Part shown: positions 1-6,497 of the stretch, one piece after another
Layout: each line of letters opens with the position of its first letter
How positions within the stretch are numbered: position 1 is the stretch's first letter
Assembly: GCA_021788565.1 (NCBI GenBank)
Contig: JAJYKO010000010.1
Coordinates: forward strand, 1-20,582
Direction of reading: 5' to 3'
Length of the DNA stretch: 20,582 nt
Source of the DNA: Chloroflexota bacterium
GTDB taxonomy: Bacteria; Chloroflexota; UBA6077
Translations under genes and position numbers: made by a program
Notes under the pieces: model-generated
The model's input: the letters and a program-made list of their open reading frames with translations, nothing else
What the model was told of the DNA's origin: nothing
The model's database searches: none

Positions 1-571
1 CCTGGCTGAGAATGAACCGGTCCTCCCCAGTGTGTGGAAGGGACTCCCCCTGGCTTCGCCAGTTGTCGGTGATCTCCGCCGCGACCGAGTAGCTTCCTTC
101 GATACTCGCTATGACGTTCTCGCCGCCGACGAGCAGCGCAGCCGCACCATCGCCGTAAGTCGCTTCGAACGGCGAGCCCGGAGAGGCTTTGCGGAGATCG
201 GACGCTGCCACCATCACCTGTCGCGCCGAACCCGCGGCGACCGTGTCTACCGCCATCCTGAGGGCAGTCGTGCCTGCCTTGAGGGAGTCTGTCAGATCGG
301 CCGTCACCACTTGCTTTGGGAGATCGACCGCGGTCGCGATGATAGTCGCACTCTGCTTCTCGACGTACGGGGCAGTGGTAGAGGCGAAGTACAGGCCCTC
401 TACTTCGCCTCTACTACGGCTCGATAGGCAGTCAATACAGGCGGCGACGGCCATGGTGATGCTATCCTCGTCGAAATTGGCCACTGCCTTCTCGCCGCGA
501 CCTTTACCCACATCTGCTAGGTTGACCCGCCATAGTGGGACATATGCCCCGTATGAGACTATCCCAACCAT
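1..571 (-). CDS. HMG-CoA synthase-like (thiolase superfamily) protein, N-terminal part, runs off the window
   Basis: Reading leftward from an ATG at 569-571, the minus strand is open for 190 codons to the window edge. The start follows GAGAGG at a short distance. The protein opens MVGIVSYGAYVPLWR, then AVANFDEDSITMAVAA and LYFASTTAPY near residues 30-69. These are hallmarks of bacterial and archaeal HMG-CoA-synthase/KAS III-like proteins that are often fused or paired with an OB-fold domain. A conserved GDGAAALLVG stretch follows near 140-149. The position where archaeal HMG-CoA synthases carry the acyl-accepting Cys (Cys-Lys-Ala-Gly-Thr) reads Leu97-Lys-Ala-Gly-Thr, so the usual nucleophile is absent in this copy. 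It begins 16 bases after the CaiB-type gene stops and is the last visible gene of the minus-strand operon. Family assignment is strong; a true HMG-CoA synthase role is doubtful, and an acyl-CoA-handling role is inferred. Confidence 0.85.
   Translation of the reverse strand, partial: MVGIVSYGAYVPLWRVNLADVGKGRGEKAVANFDEDSITMAVAACIDCLSSRSRGEVEGLYFASTTAPYVEKQSATIIATAVDLPKQVVTADLTDSLKAGTTALRMAVDTVAAGSARQVMVAASDLRKASPGSPFEATYGDGAAALLVGGENVIASIEGSYSVAAEITDNWRSQGESLPHTGEDRFILSQ
375..417. repeat. 17-bp inverted repeat inside the HMG-CoA synthase-like gene
   Basis: The arms 375-391 and 401-417 are reverse complements with one mismatch in 17 positions (core GTAGAGGCGAAGTA, 14 bp perfect). They are separated by a 9-nt spacer. 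The right arm encodes the conserved Tyr-Phe-Ala-Ser-Thr motif on the minus strand and the left arm the variable loop before it. It would form a strong RNA hairpin within the coding region. Confidence 0.8.
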
Positions 572-587
572 CAGTGCCTCTCGACTG

Positions 588-1787
588 CTAGATGATGCCC
601 TGCCCTTTGAGGACCGCCAACCGCTCCCGGTCGACGCCCAGCCCCCGGTACACTTCCTCGTTATCCTGTCCCAACTTCCGTCCGGCCCACCGGATCTTGC
701 CGGGAGTCCCCAGCATCCGGAACATGACGTTCTGCATCTTCACCTGGCCCAACTCGTCGTCGGGCACGCCGACGATGCTCTGCAGTGCCTGGTACTGGGG
801 GTCAGCGAAGACATCAGCCACATCGTAGATGGGAGCCACGGCGGCCTCGGCTTCCTCAAAGGCGTGTATCACCTCATCCTGGTCGCGCTCGGCCACCCAT
901 CCACCGACCGCGGCATCGAGCTCGTCAGCGTGCTGCCTTCGCTCCTGCCCTGTCTTGAACCATGGCTCCTCGATCAGCTCTGGGCGACCCACCAACCGCA
1001 TCACCCGCTCCGCTACCGACAGGGAGGCGGTGGAGAGCGCCACCCACTTCCCGTTGCGCGTCCTGTAGCTGTTGCGAGGAGCGTTGGCGAACGATCTGTT
1101 GCCCATGCGGTTCTGGATCAGGCCAAGCTGGTCGTAGATGGTGGGTTGTTGGCCCAGGATAGTTAAGATGGGCTCGATTATAGCCAGGTCGATCACCTGC
1201 CCTTTACCGCCCCTGGCGTCTCGATTGTATAGGGCGAACATTATGCCCATGGCTCCCGCCACTCCGGAGACGGCATCGGCCAGGCCGAACGGGGGCAGAG
1301 TGGGGGGGCCGTTCTCCTCGCCCGTGATGTGTGCGAATCCGCTCATGCTCTCGGCCAGGGTGCCGAACCCCGCCCGATGCGCGTAGGGGCCGAACTGGCC
1401 GAAGCCACTGCACCGCATCAAGACCAGTCGGGGGTTCGTCTCGAGGAGACGCTCCGGAGATAGGTCCCACTTCTCCAGGGTTCCCGGCCGGAAGTTCTCG
1501 ATCAGCACGTCGGCGGACTTGACCAGCTCCAACAGGAGTTCCTGGCCCTCCGGCTTGGACATGTTCAGGGTGGTCGTGCGCTTGTTACGGTTTACAACCT
1601 TCCAGCAAAGCCCCACGCCGTTCTTCTGGAATCCGTAGGCCCGGATGGGGTCACCCTTCGGGTGCTCGATCTTTATGACGTCAGCACCGAAGTCGGCCAG
1701 GAAGGCGGCCATTAGCGGGCCGGCGAACAGGGTGGCCGCGTCCAGGACGCGGATGCCATTCAGGGCTCCGCTGAATTTGTCGCTCAT
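588..1787 (-). CDS. CaiB/BaiF family (class III) CoA-transferase
   Basis: This 399-residue protein matches the usual length of class III CoA-transferases, which move CoA between carboxylic acids through an aspartyl-CoA anhydride. The N-terminus has the family signature GIRVLDAATLFAGP, then LADFGADVIKIEHPKGDP (about 31-48) and the VLIENFRPGTLEKW block (about 94-107). The catalytic aspartate is Asp171 in the GLADAVSG context. The ATG at 1785-1787 is preceded by GGAG about 10 bases upstream. It sits between the flavin reductase-like gene (32-base gap) and the HMG-CoA synthase-like gene (16-base gap), so co-transcription is likely. Family members include formyl-CoA, carnitine, succinyl-CoA:benzylsuccinate and mesaconate-type transferases; the substrate cannot be told from sequence alone. 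Confidence 0.93.
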   Translation of the reverse strand: MSDKFSGALNGIRVLDAATLFAGPLMAAFLADFGADVIKIEHPKGDPIRAYGFQKNGVGLCWKVVNRNKRTTTLNMSKPEGQELLLELVKSADVLIENFRPGTLEKWDLSPERLLETNPRLVLMRCSGFGQFGPYAHRAGFGTLAESMSGFAHITGEENGPPTLPPFGLADAVSGVAGAMGIMFALYNRDARGGKGQVIDLAIIEPILTILGQQPTIYDQLGLIQNRMGNRSFANAPRNSYRTRNGKWVALSTASLSVAERVMRLVGRPELIEEPWFKTGQERRQHADELDAAVGGWVAERDQDEVIHAFEEAEAAVAPIYDVADVFADPQYQALQSIVGVPDDELGQVKMQNVMFRMLGTPGKIRWAGRKLGQDNEEVYRGLGVDRERLAVLKGQGII

Positions 1788-1819
1788 AGTCGCACGTCTC
1801 CGATGCTGTTCGAGACTGT

Positions 1820-2440
1820 CTACAAGATGTCCGGTTCAGGCCTGGCCATCGAGAAGATCCTGCCCAGGGTGGTGTGTTCGATCCGGCCCAACCGCCCGAC
1901 AGGCTTCAGCAGCTCCGGTTTCACGACCCAATCGGGACCGAGCAGTCCTTCCCGCAGGTGGCATCTCACTATCCGCCCTAACACCATCACGCTGCTTGAG
2001 CCCTCCACCGGTACGATCTGTGTAACCTTGGCCTCCATGGCGGCCAGTGCCTCGGATATCCGGGGCGGCCGCACTTTTACCGAAGGAAGAGGAGTCAGGC
2101 CGGCCAGGGTGAACTCGTTCACCCCGTAGGCGCACTCCATGGAGGTGGAGTTCATAGCCTCGGCCAGGGACTCGTCCACGACATTGACCACGAACTCGCC
2201 GGTCTCCCGAGAGTTCCTGAGGGTATCCTTCTCTCCCGTCCGGCGAGGGCTGTAAGAGACCATCACGATCGGCGGGCGGCCGGCGACCATGTTGTAGAAC
2301 GAGAAAGGAGCCAGGTTGACTGATCCATCCTTGCCCACGGTCGATACCCAGGCGATAGGTCGTGGTACCACAATGCTGGACACGAGACGGTAGGCGTCAC
2401 GCGGGTTCAACTCATCAGGATCAATCGAAACGATACTCAC
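1820..2440 (-). CDS. Flavin reductase-like FMN-binding domain protein (DIM6/NTAB family)
   Basis: The 206-residue protein has the split-barrel flavin reductase fold: PRPIAWVSTVGKDGS (about 26-40), the FMN-binding block NLAPFSFYNMVAGRPP (42-57) and the ETGEFVVNVV motif (79-88). Relatives use or bind FMN and reduce flavin with NAD(P)H, or serve as flavoprotein oxidoreductases. The start is a GTG (2438-2440). Its ribosome-binding site GAGAGG overlaps the TGA stop of the upstream EthD-like gene, which suggests translational coupling. No partner oxygenase is visible in this window, so a role as reductase of a two-component monooxygenase is only one option; a stand-alone FMN reductase is equally possible. 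Confidence 0.88.
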   Translation of the reverse strand: MSIVSIDPDELNPRDAYRLVSSIVVPRPIAWVSTVGKDGSVNLAPFSFYNMVAGRPPIVMVSYSPRRTGEKDTLRNSRETGEFVVNVVDESLAEAMNSTSMECAYGVNEFTLAGLTPLPSVKVRPPRISEALAAMEAKVTQIVPVEGSSSVMVLGRIVRCHLREGLLGPDWVVKPELLKPVGRLGRIEHTTLGRIFSMARPEPDIL

Positions 2441-2450
2441 TGCCTACCTC

Positions 2451-3125
2451 TCAGATAACTCGCTCGTAGACATTGCGCAGGACGCTGGTGTAATAGCGCC
2501 GTATGCGCCTGGTCCAGGGAGTGTTGGCTTTGCTCCGCCAGGCATCGGAGGAAAAGACGTCAGGGGTCTCTGCCTCATAGATGGCCAGATAATTCATCCT
2601 CACACCCCGATTGTCCTTGGCGTCGCTGTTGAGCCTGTAGCGCCTCCCGCGGACCGCTCCCGGAGCAGTAACCAGGGCCGGGACGTGCTCAGTGCTGTAC
2701 CAATCCTGGAACTCCTCGTCGTTCTCGGGATCGCTTGGTTCGAGAGCCCGAACCATCAGGCCGCGTGCCCTGTTTAGAATGGCGGCTTCGGGCTCGGGAT
2801 CGGGGGCGGTGAGGGTTCGCTCGTATATGCCGACTGTAAGATTGAGGCAAGCCTCGAACATGTTGGCTGCTGCACCCCCGCCGTTCTGGGCCCAACCCCG
2901 TAGCCTCAGGTACTCAAGCTGGTCGAACGACTCCAGACCCGCAGCCTCACACAGTGTCAGGTACTTGGGCACCCCATCCAGGGCCCGATAGAGCTGAGCG
3001 CTCAGCATTCCGGGCACCCTGCACATAGCCGGCAAATACTCCTCCCTGCACCACGGACTGAACTCTGCCTCACGCTTCGGTACCACGTCGTGCATCACCA
3101 CCAATAGCCCCCGGCTTGCCATCAT
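2451..3125 (-). CDS. Tandem EthD-like dimeric alpha-beta barrel protein, function unknown
   Basis: The 224-residue protein appears to be two ferredoxin-like halves. Half one (about 6-103) contains EFSPWCREEYLPAMCRVPGM and half two (about 118-215) contains EEFQDWYSTEHVPALVTAPG. Both follow the EthD/NIPSNAP-like pattern: acidic-Phe-x-x-Trp, then Glu-(Tyr/His)-x-Pro-x-(Leu/Met)-x-x-x-Pro-Gly. Such domains form dimeric barrels; here one chain would supply both halves. They are often found with degradative enzymes and can act on small cyclic or quinone-like compounds, but no specific reaction is supported. AGAGAGG lies 5 bases before the chosen ATG. It is flanked by the MBL hydrolase (54-base gap) and the flavin reductase (10-base gap) in the same operon. 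Confidence 0.75.
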   Translation of the reverse strand: MMASRGLLVVMHDVVPKREAEFSPWCREEYLPAMCRVPGMLSAQLYRALDGVPKYLTLCEAAGLESFDQLEYLRLRGWAQNGGGAAANMFEACLNLTVGIYERTLTAPDPEPEAAILNRARGLMVRALEPSDPENDEEFQDWYSTEHVPALVTAPGAVRGRRYRLNSDAKDNRGVRMNYLAIYEAETPDVFSSDAWRSKANTPWTRRIRRYYTSVLRNVYERVI

Positions 3126-3179
3126 ACTTACCTCTCTAGATTTTGGTGCCTCTGTCTCCGACAGGAATGGCTCTACTCT

Positions 3180-4142
3180 CTATGCCGGGTAGCTGCCGTC
3201 TCGAACCGCGTCCATATGTGCAACCAGCGACGGAGCGGCCGTCCTCGGCATGCGGGTCGCACGATCCAGAAGCTGGGGGATATGGAAGATCAGTTCGCCG
3301 AGGGCGGACAGTGCGATATCTCGTCTAGAGGCATCAGGCATTTGCCGTACGGCCTCGGCCACCACCTGATGCATCGTGTCTGCCGCCTGGATCGAAATAT
3401 CCAGTAGCGACCTCGCCTCCGGGCCCACCCGTGTGGGCAAGTTGGTGGGCGCCCCGCCCGGGAATGGATGGCTGCCGGCCAGCATCGAGAAGTCCAGCCC
3501 GGCCAGCTTTGCCAGGGAGCGGCGGTAATCGGAGGCGTTGGCGTAGGATGGGTAGGCTCCAATCCGTGCTCCGTATCCCTGCACGGCGTCCCCGGTCAGT
3601 ACGATACCTTCCGATTCCCAGTAGTATGAGACGGAGCCGGGGGTATGGCCGGGAGTGTGAAATACTCTCAACTGAATGCCGCGACCCAGGTCGATCACGT
3701 CGTTCTCCGCGAGCAGAGCGTCCGGCGGAACGGGCTCGCCGCAATTCCGGAGAATGTATGCGGCGCGTTGCTGCAGGGAGGCTGGCGAATGGCCGACCTC
3801 CTGGAAAGGTGCATTCATGAGTTCCACGAGGGCATCGTTCGAGCGGGCCACGGCCTCATCGGCGGGGTGAATGTGGATCGGGGCGCCAGAGGCTTGCTTG
3901 GCCGCGGAGTTCCCGCCGGTGTGGTCCATATGGGCGTGAGAATTCAAGATGAGATCCAGATCGGTGGGCGCAAGACCGATTTCGGATAGAGCGGGTTCGA
4001 GGACCTGATGAGGAGTATTGGCCACGCCCGTGTCGATGAGGGCGATGCGATCACCCTTCAACAGGTATAGATAGACGACTCCACCACCCTCGAATGGAGC
4101 GGTGATTCTATATATCGCCGGGTGAACTCGTTCTACAGTCAT
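3180..4142 (-). CDS. MBL-fold metallo-hydrolase
   Basis: This 320-residue metallo-beta-lactamase-fold protein has a complete metal site: His69-x-His71-x-Asp73-His74 (SHAHMDHTGGN), His166 in HTPGHTPGS, Asp185 in LTGDAVQGYG and His225 in GSHPFPGG. The N-terminus (VHPAIYRITAPFEGGGVVYLYLL) is typical of single-domain MBL hydrolases. The ~90 residues after the core are helical and may form a substrate lid. The start ATG lies one base after the stop of the CoA-transferase B gene, so the two are translationally coupled. The family includes thioesterases, lactonases and glyoxalase II-like enzymes. In a CoA-transferase operon, a thioester or lactone hydrolase is the best guess, by inference only. Confidence 0.88.
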   Translation of the reverse strand: MTVERVHPAIYRITAPFEGGGVVYLYLLKGDRIALIDTGVANTPHQVLEPALSEIGLAPTDLDLILNSHAHMDHTGGNSAAKQASGAPIHIHPADEAVARSNDALVELMNAPFQEVGHSPASLQQRAAYILRNCGEPVPPDALLAENDVIDLGRGIQLRVFHTPGHTPGSVSYYWESEGIVLTGDAVQGYGARIGAYPSYANASDYRRSLAKLAGLDFSMLAGSHPFPGGAPTNLPTRVGPEARSLLDISIQAADTMHQVVAEAVRQMPDASRRDIALSALGELIFHIPQLLDRATRMPRTAAPSLVAHMDAVRDGSYPA

Positions 4143-4143
4143 G

Positions 4144-4815
4144 CTAGGACTCCACGGTCTTGACTGGATCGAGGATCACCAGGCGAGCCTCGGTCGCCGC
4201 CTGCACCTGCTCCACCGTCACGCCGGGTGCGATCTCCTGCAGCACAAGTCCATCACGGGACACGGCGATCACAGCCATGTCGGTGAAAATCTTGGTCACC
4301 GCCCGCTGAGCGGTCAGCGGGTACGTTAGCCGCCGCACTATCTTCGGCGTGCCGTCTTTGGTGGTGTGGGTCATCATGATGAAGACTCGCGGCGTGGAAC
4401 TAGCTATGTCCATCGCTCCCCCTACGCTGCCGGCGCGCTCCCCCGGCAACTTCCAGTTCGCCATGTCGCCGTTCTCGGCTACCTGGAAAGCCCCGAGGAT
4501 GGCCGCGTCGAGGTGCCCACCGCGGATGATGGCGAAGGAGTCGGCGTGGTGAACGAAGCAGCCGCCCGGCATCAACACCACCGGGAACTTCCCCGGGCTG
4601 AGCAGGTCCGGGTCCGCCAGAGCCGGGTCAGTCACAATGGGGCCTATGCCAACTATGCCGTTCTCGCTGTGGAAGATGACGTCCCGGTCCGGCGGTACGT
4701 AGGGTAAGACCGACGTGGGCATCCCGATGCCGACGTTGACTAGCCAGCCGTCCTGCAACTCCATCGCAACACGACGCGCTATCTGGTCTTCGGTCAGTCT
4801 CGTCATATCTGCCAT
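4144..4815 (-). CDS. 3-oxoacid CoA-transferase family, subunit B
   Basis: Starting at ATG 4813-4815, which follows AGGAGG by about 7 bases, the product has 223 residues, normal for a class I (SCOT/PcaJ/GctB-type) beta subunit. It shows WLVNVGIGMPT (about 24-34) and the catalytic glutamate Glu51 in HSENGIVGIGP, the residue that forms the glutamyl-CoA thioester in this family. A longer reading from a TTG at 4848 would add 11 residues but would place the ribosome-binding site inside the gene, so I rejected it. It follows subunit A after 46 bases, and together they should make a heteromeric CoA-transferase acting on a short or 3-oxo acid. The natural substrate is not decidable here. Confidence 0.93.
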   Translation of the reverse strand: MADMTRLTEDQIARRVAMELQDGWLVNVGIGMPTSVLPYVPPDRDVIFHSENGIVGIGPIVTDPALADPDLLSPGKFPVVLMPGGCFVHHADSFAIIRGGHLDAAILGAFQVAENGDMANWKLPGERAGSVGGAMDIASSTPRVFIMMTHTTKDGTPKIVRRLTYPLTAQRAVTKIFTDMAVIAVSRDGLVLQEIAPGVTVEQVQAATEARLVILDPVKTVES

Positions 4816-4861
4816 TCCGGCCCCTCCTGGTGAAGAGATGGGCGACAACCTTACGCGTCAC

Positions 4862-5524
4862 TCACGGTCGAATGAAATAGCGGTCGACGAAAACCCCGGG
4901 GGTGATGATGCACTCAGGGTCAAGGCTACCCAGCGGCACCTCCTGGTTGGCCTCGACCACCACCGTCTTCCCCGCCATCGCCATCAAGGGATTGAAGTTG
5001 CGTGCCGCCTTTCGGTAGGTAAGATTGCCCAGCGGGTCCACCTTGTCGGCCCGAACCAGCGCGAAGTCGGCAGCGATAGGAACCTCGAGGAGGTACTGAC
5101 GACCTCCCACCTCGATCACCTGTTTGCCGTCTGCCAGCTCCGTCCCGAGCCCGGTGTGCGTCAGAAATCCCCCCAAGCCAGCACCAGCAGCCCGAATCCT
5201 CTCGGCCAGAGTGCCTTGTGGCACAATCTCCAGGTCGACTCGCCCCTCATTGTATGCGTTGCGGAAATGGTAAGCGTCCTTGGCCCAGGGGAAGCTGCAG
5301 ATCAGTTTGCGAGCACAGCCGGCCTTGACCAGCTTAGCGATACCTGTTTCCCCATACCCGGAGTTGTTGTTAATGATGGTGAGGTCGCGAACCCCCATCT
5401 CGCTGACGGCCTCCAGCAGAACCTCAGCGACTCCGGCGCGGCCAAACCCTCCGATCATGATTACCGCACCATCGAATATGCCGGATACTGCCTCGGCCGC
5501 GCTCTGCACCCGCTTCCGTTTCAT
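4862..5524 (-). CDS. 3-oxoacid CoA-transferase family, subunit A
   Basis: The 220-residue alpha subunit carries the glycine-rich CoA-binding signature VIMIGGFGRAGVAE (about 21-34), the LTIINNNSGYGETG motif (48-61) and the PIAADFALVRADKVDPLGNLTY-type block near 149-170. All are typical of SCOT/PcaI/AtoD-like subunits. ATG 5522-5524 is preceded by GGAGGGCTATGG, a good ribosome-binding site. It is the first gene of the minus-strand operon. The 133 bases upstream separate it from the response regulator gene and are the natural place for an operon promoter. The ScoAB-type enzyme would activate a carboxylic acid at the expense of succinyl-, acetyl- or acetoacetyl-CoA. Confidence 0.93.
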   Translation of the reverse strand: MKRKRVQSAAEAVSGIFDGAVIMIGGFGRAGVAEVLLEAVSEMGVRDLTIINNNSGYGETGIAKLVKAGCARKLICSFPWAKDAYHFRNAYNEGRVDLEIVPQGTLAERIRAAGAGLGGFLTHTGLGTELADGKQVIEVGGRQYLLEVPIAADFALVRADKVDPLGNLTYRKAARNFNPLMAMAGKTVVVEANQEVPLGSLDPECIITPGVFVDRYFIRP

Positions 5525-5657
5525 CCATAGCCCTCCAGCGTCAGCTTGGGGTTCGCTCTGTGCCAGGACGGGACTTTACGTCAGCCTCTCAAACCGGACG
5601 TTAACCTGTAATAAAAAGGCCACGAGGTTCGTAAACGCGGTATAAACTGAGGAAGGA
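5525..5657. other. Intergenic leader upstream of the CoA-transferase operon
   Basis: This 133-base gap between the response regulator stop and the first CoA-transferase gene is locally A+T-richer than its surroundings: a TTTTTATTACA-like stretch on the minus strand near 5610-5620 and TTTATACC near 5640. It is the likely promoter region of the minus-strand operon, but I see no confident -35/-10 pair, operator palindrome or strong terminator. Confidence 0.35.
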
Positions 5658-6347
5658 CTAAGGTCGGAAGACGTAACCAAGACCTGGCTCAGTTGAAAGA
5701 TGGAGGGGATTTGAAGGGTTATCTTCGATCTTCTGGCGGAGGCGGGCGATATAGACCCTGAGGTACTCCGTCTGGTTCCGGTACTCCGGACCCCAGATCT
5801 TGCTGAGCAAGATGTTATGGGAGATCACCTTGCCGCTGTTTCGCATCAGGTAGTCCAGCACGTCGAACTCAGTTCGGGTCAACCGCACTTCCCTGCCGGA
5901 AACGGTGACCTGACGGCTTTCCGGGTCCAGGGTGATCGGTCCCCTGACCAGGAGTCGCGCTCCCGCCTCCAGAGTTTCTCGGCGGGTTCGACGAAGGACA
6001 GCTCGCACCCGGGCAAGCAGCTCCTCTACTCCAAAGGGCTTCGTGAGATAGTCATCAGCGCCGAGGTTGAGGGCCACTACCTTGTCGGACTCCTCTCCTC
6101 TGGCCGAGAGGACAATTACGGGGACTTCGCTGAAGCTGCGTAACTCCTTGCAGACCTGCATCCCGTCTATCCCCGGCAGCATGAGGTCGAGGATCACCAA
6201 GTCCAGTGGCTCGTCGTGAGCCACCTCAAGCGCTGCCTCACCCGTGTCCGCCGAAATCACCTCGTAGCCGGCGACGCGCAGGTTTGAGCCAACAAACTTG
6301 ACCATGTTGGCCTGATCGTCAACAACCAGGATGCGAAGCCGTCTCAC
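5658..6347 (-). CDS. OmpR/PhoB-family response regulator (KdpE-like)
   Basis: This 229-residue two-domain regulator has a receiver domain at 1-120 with the acidic pair Asp10-Asp11, phospho-acceptor Asp54 (LVILDLMLPGIDG), Ser81 and Lys103 (LTKPF). The winged-helix DNA-binding domain is at about 130-229 (LTRTEFDVLDYL, then VYIARLRQKIE and GLGYVF). The start is a GTG at 6345-6347 preceded by AGGGGG. It lies 150 bases downstream of the histidine kinase on the same strand, so the pair is likely one two-component system. Immediately downstream is the CoA-transferase operon, which may be a target. The domain order and GLGYVF C-terminus match OmpR/KdpE regulators; the signal is unknown. Confidence 0.95.
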   Translation of the reverse strand: MRRLRILVVDDQANMVKFVGSNLRVAGYEVISADTGEAALEVAHDEPLDLVILDLMLPGIDGMQVCKELRSFSEVPVIVLSARGEESDKVVALNLGADDYLTKPFGVEELLARVRAVLRRTRRETLEAGARLLVRGPITLDPESRQVTVSGREVRLTRTEFDVLDYLMRNSGKVISHNILLSKIWGPEYRNQTEYLRVYIARLRQKIEDNPSNPLHLSTEPGLGYVFRP

Positions 6348-6497
6348 GTCGTACCCCCTGAGCGCGCTATTGGCTTGCTGCTCCCTGTCGCGCTACGTGA
6401 TCGGCAGGTCGGCTTGCCCCTGCCCTGCGTTGTTGGGCCACCAGACGGCGGGACCGAAAGCACCAACTCCAAGGGCCACGACCGCCCTGGCGCAGGG
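6348..6497. other. 150-bp gap between kinase and regulator genes
   Basis: This gap is unusually long for a kinase-regulator pair, whose genes normally overlap or nearly touch. I see no open reading frame with family resemblance, RNA gene or strong terminator. It may hold a separate promoter for the regulator. Confidence 0.35.

Noticed and set aside
189..1166. Long plus-strand open frame (325 codons) opposite the left-end genes
   Set aside because: It lies antisense to the HMG-CoA synthase-like and CaiB genes, both with clear family motifs; its own translation has no recognisable domain and is a GC-rich shadow frame.
4715..5530. Plus-strand open frame of 271 codons opposite the CoA-transferase genes
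   Set aside because: It is antisense to both CoA-transferase subunits, which are well supported; no domain was recognised in the opposite frame.
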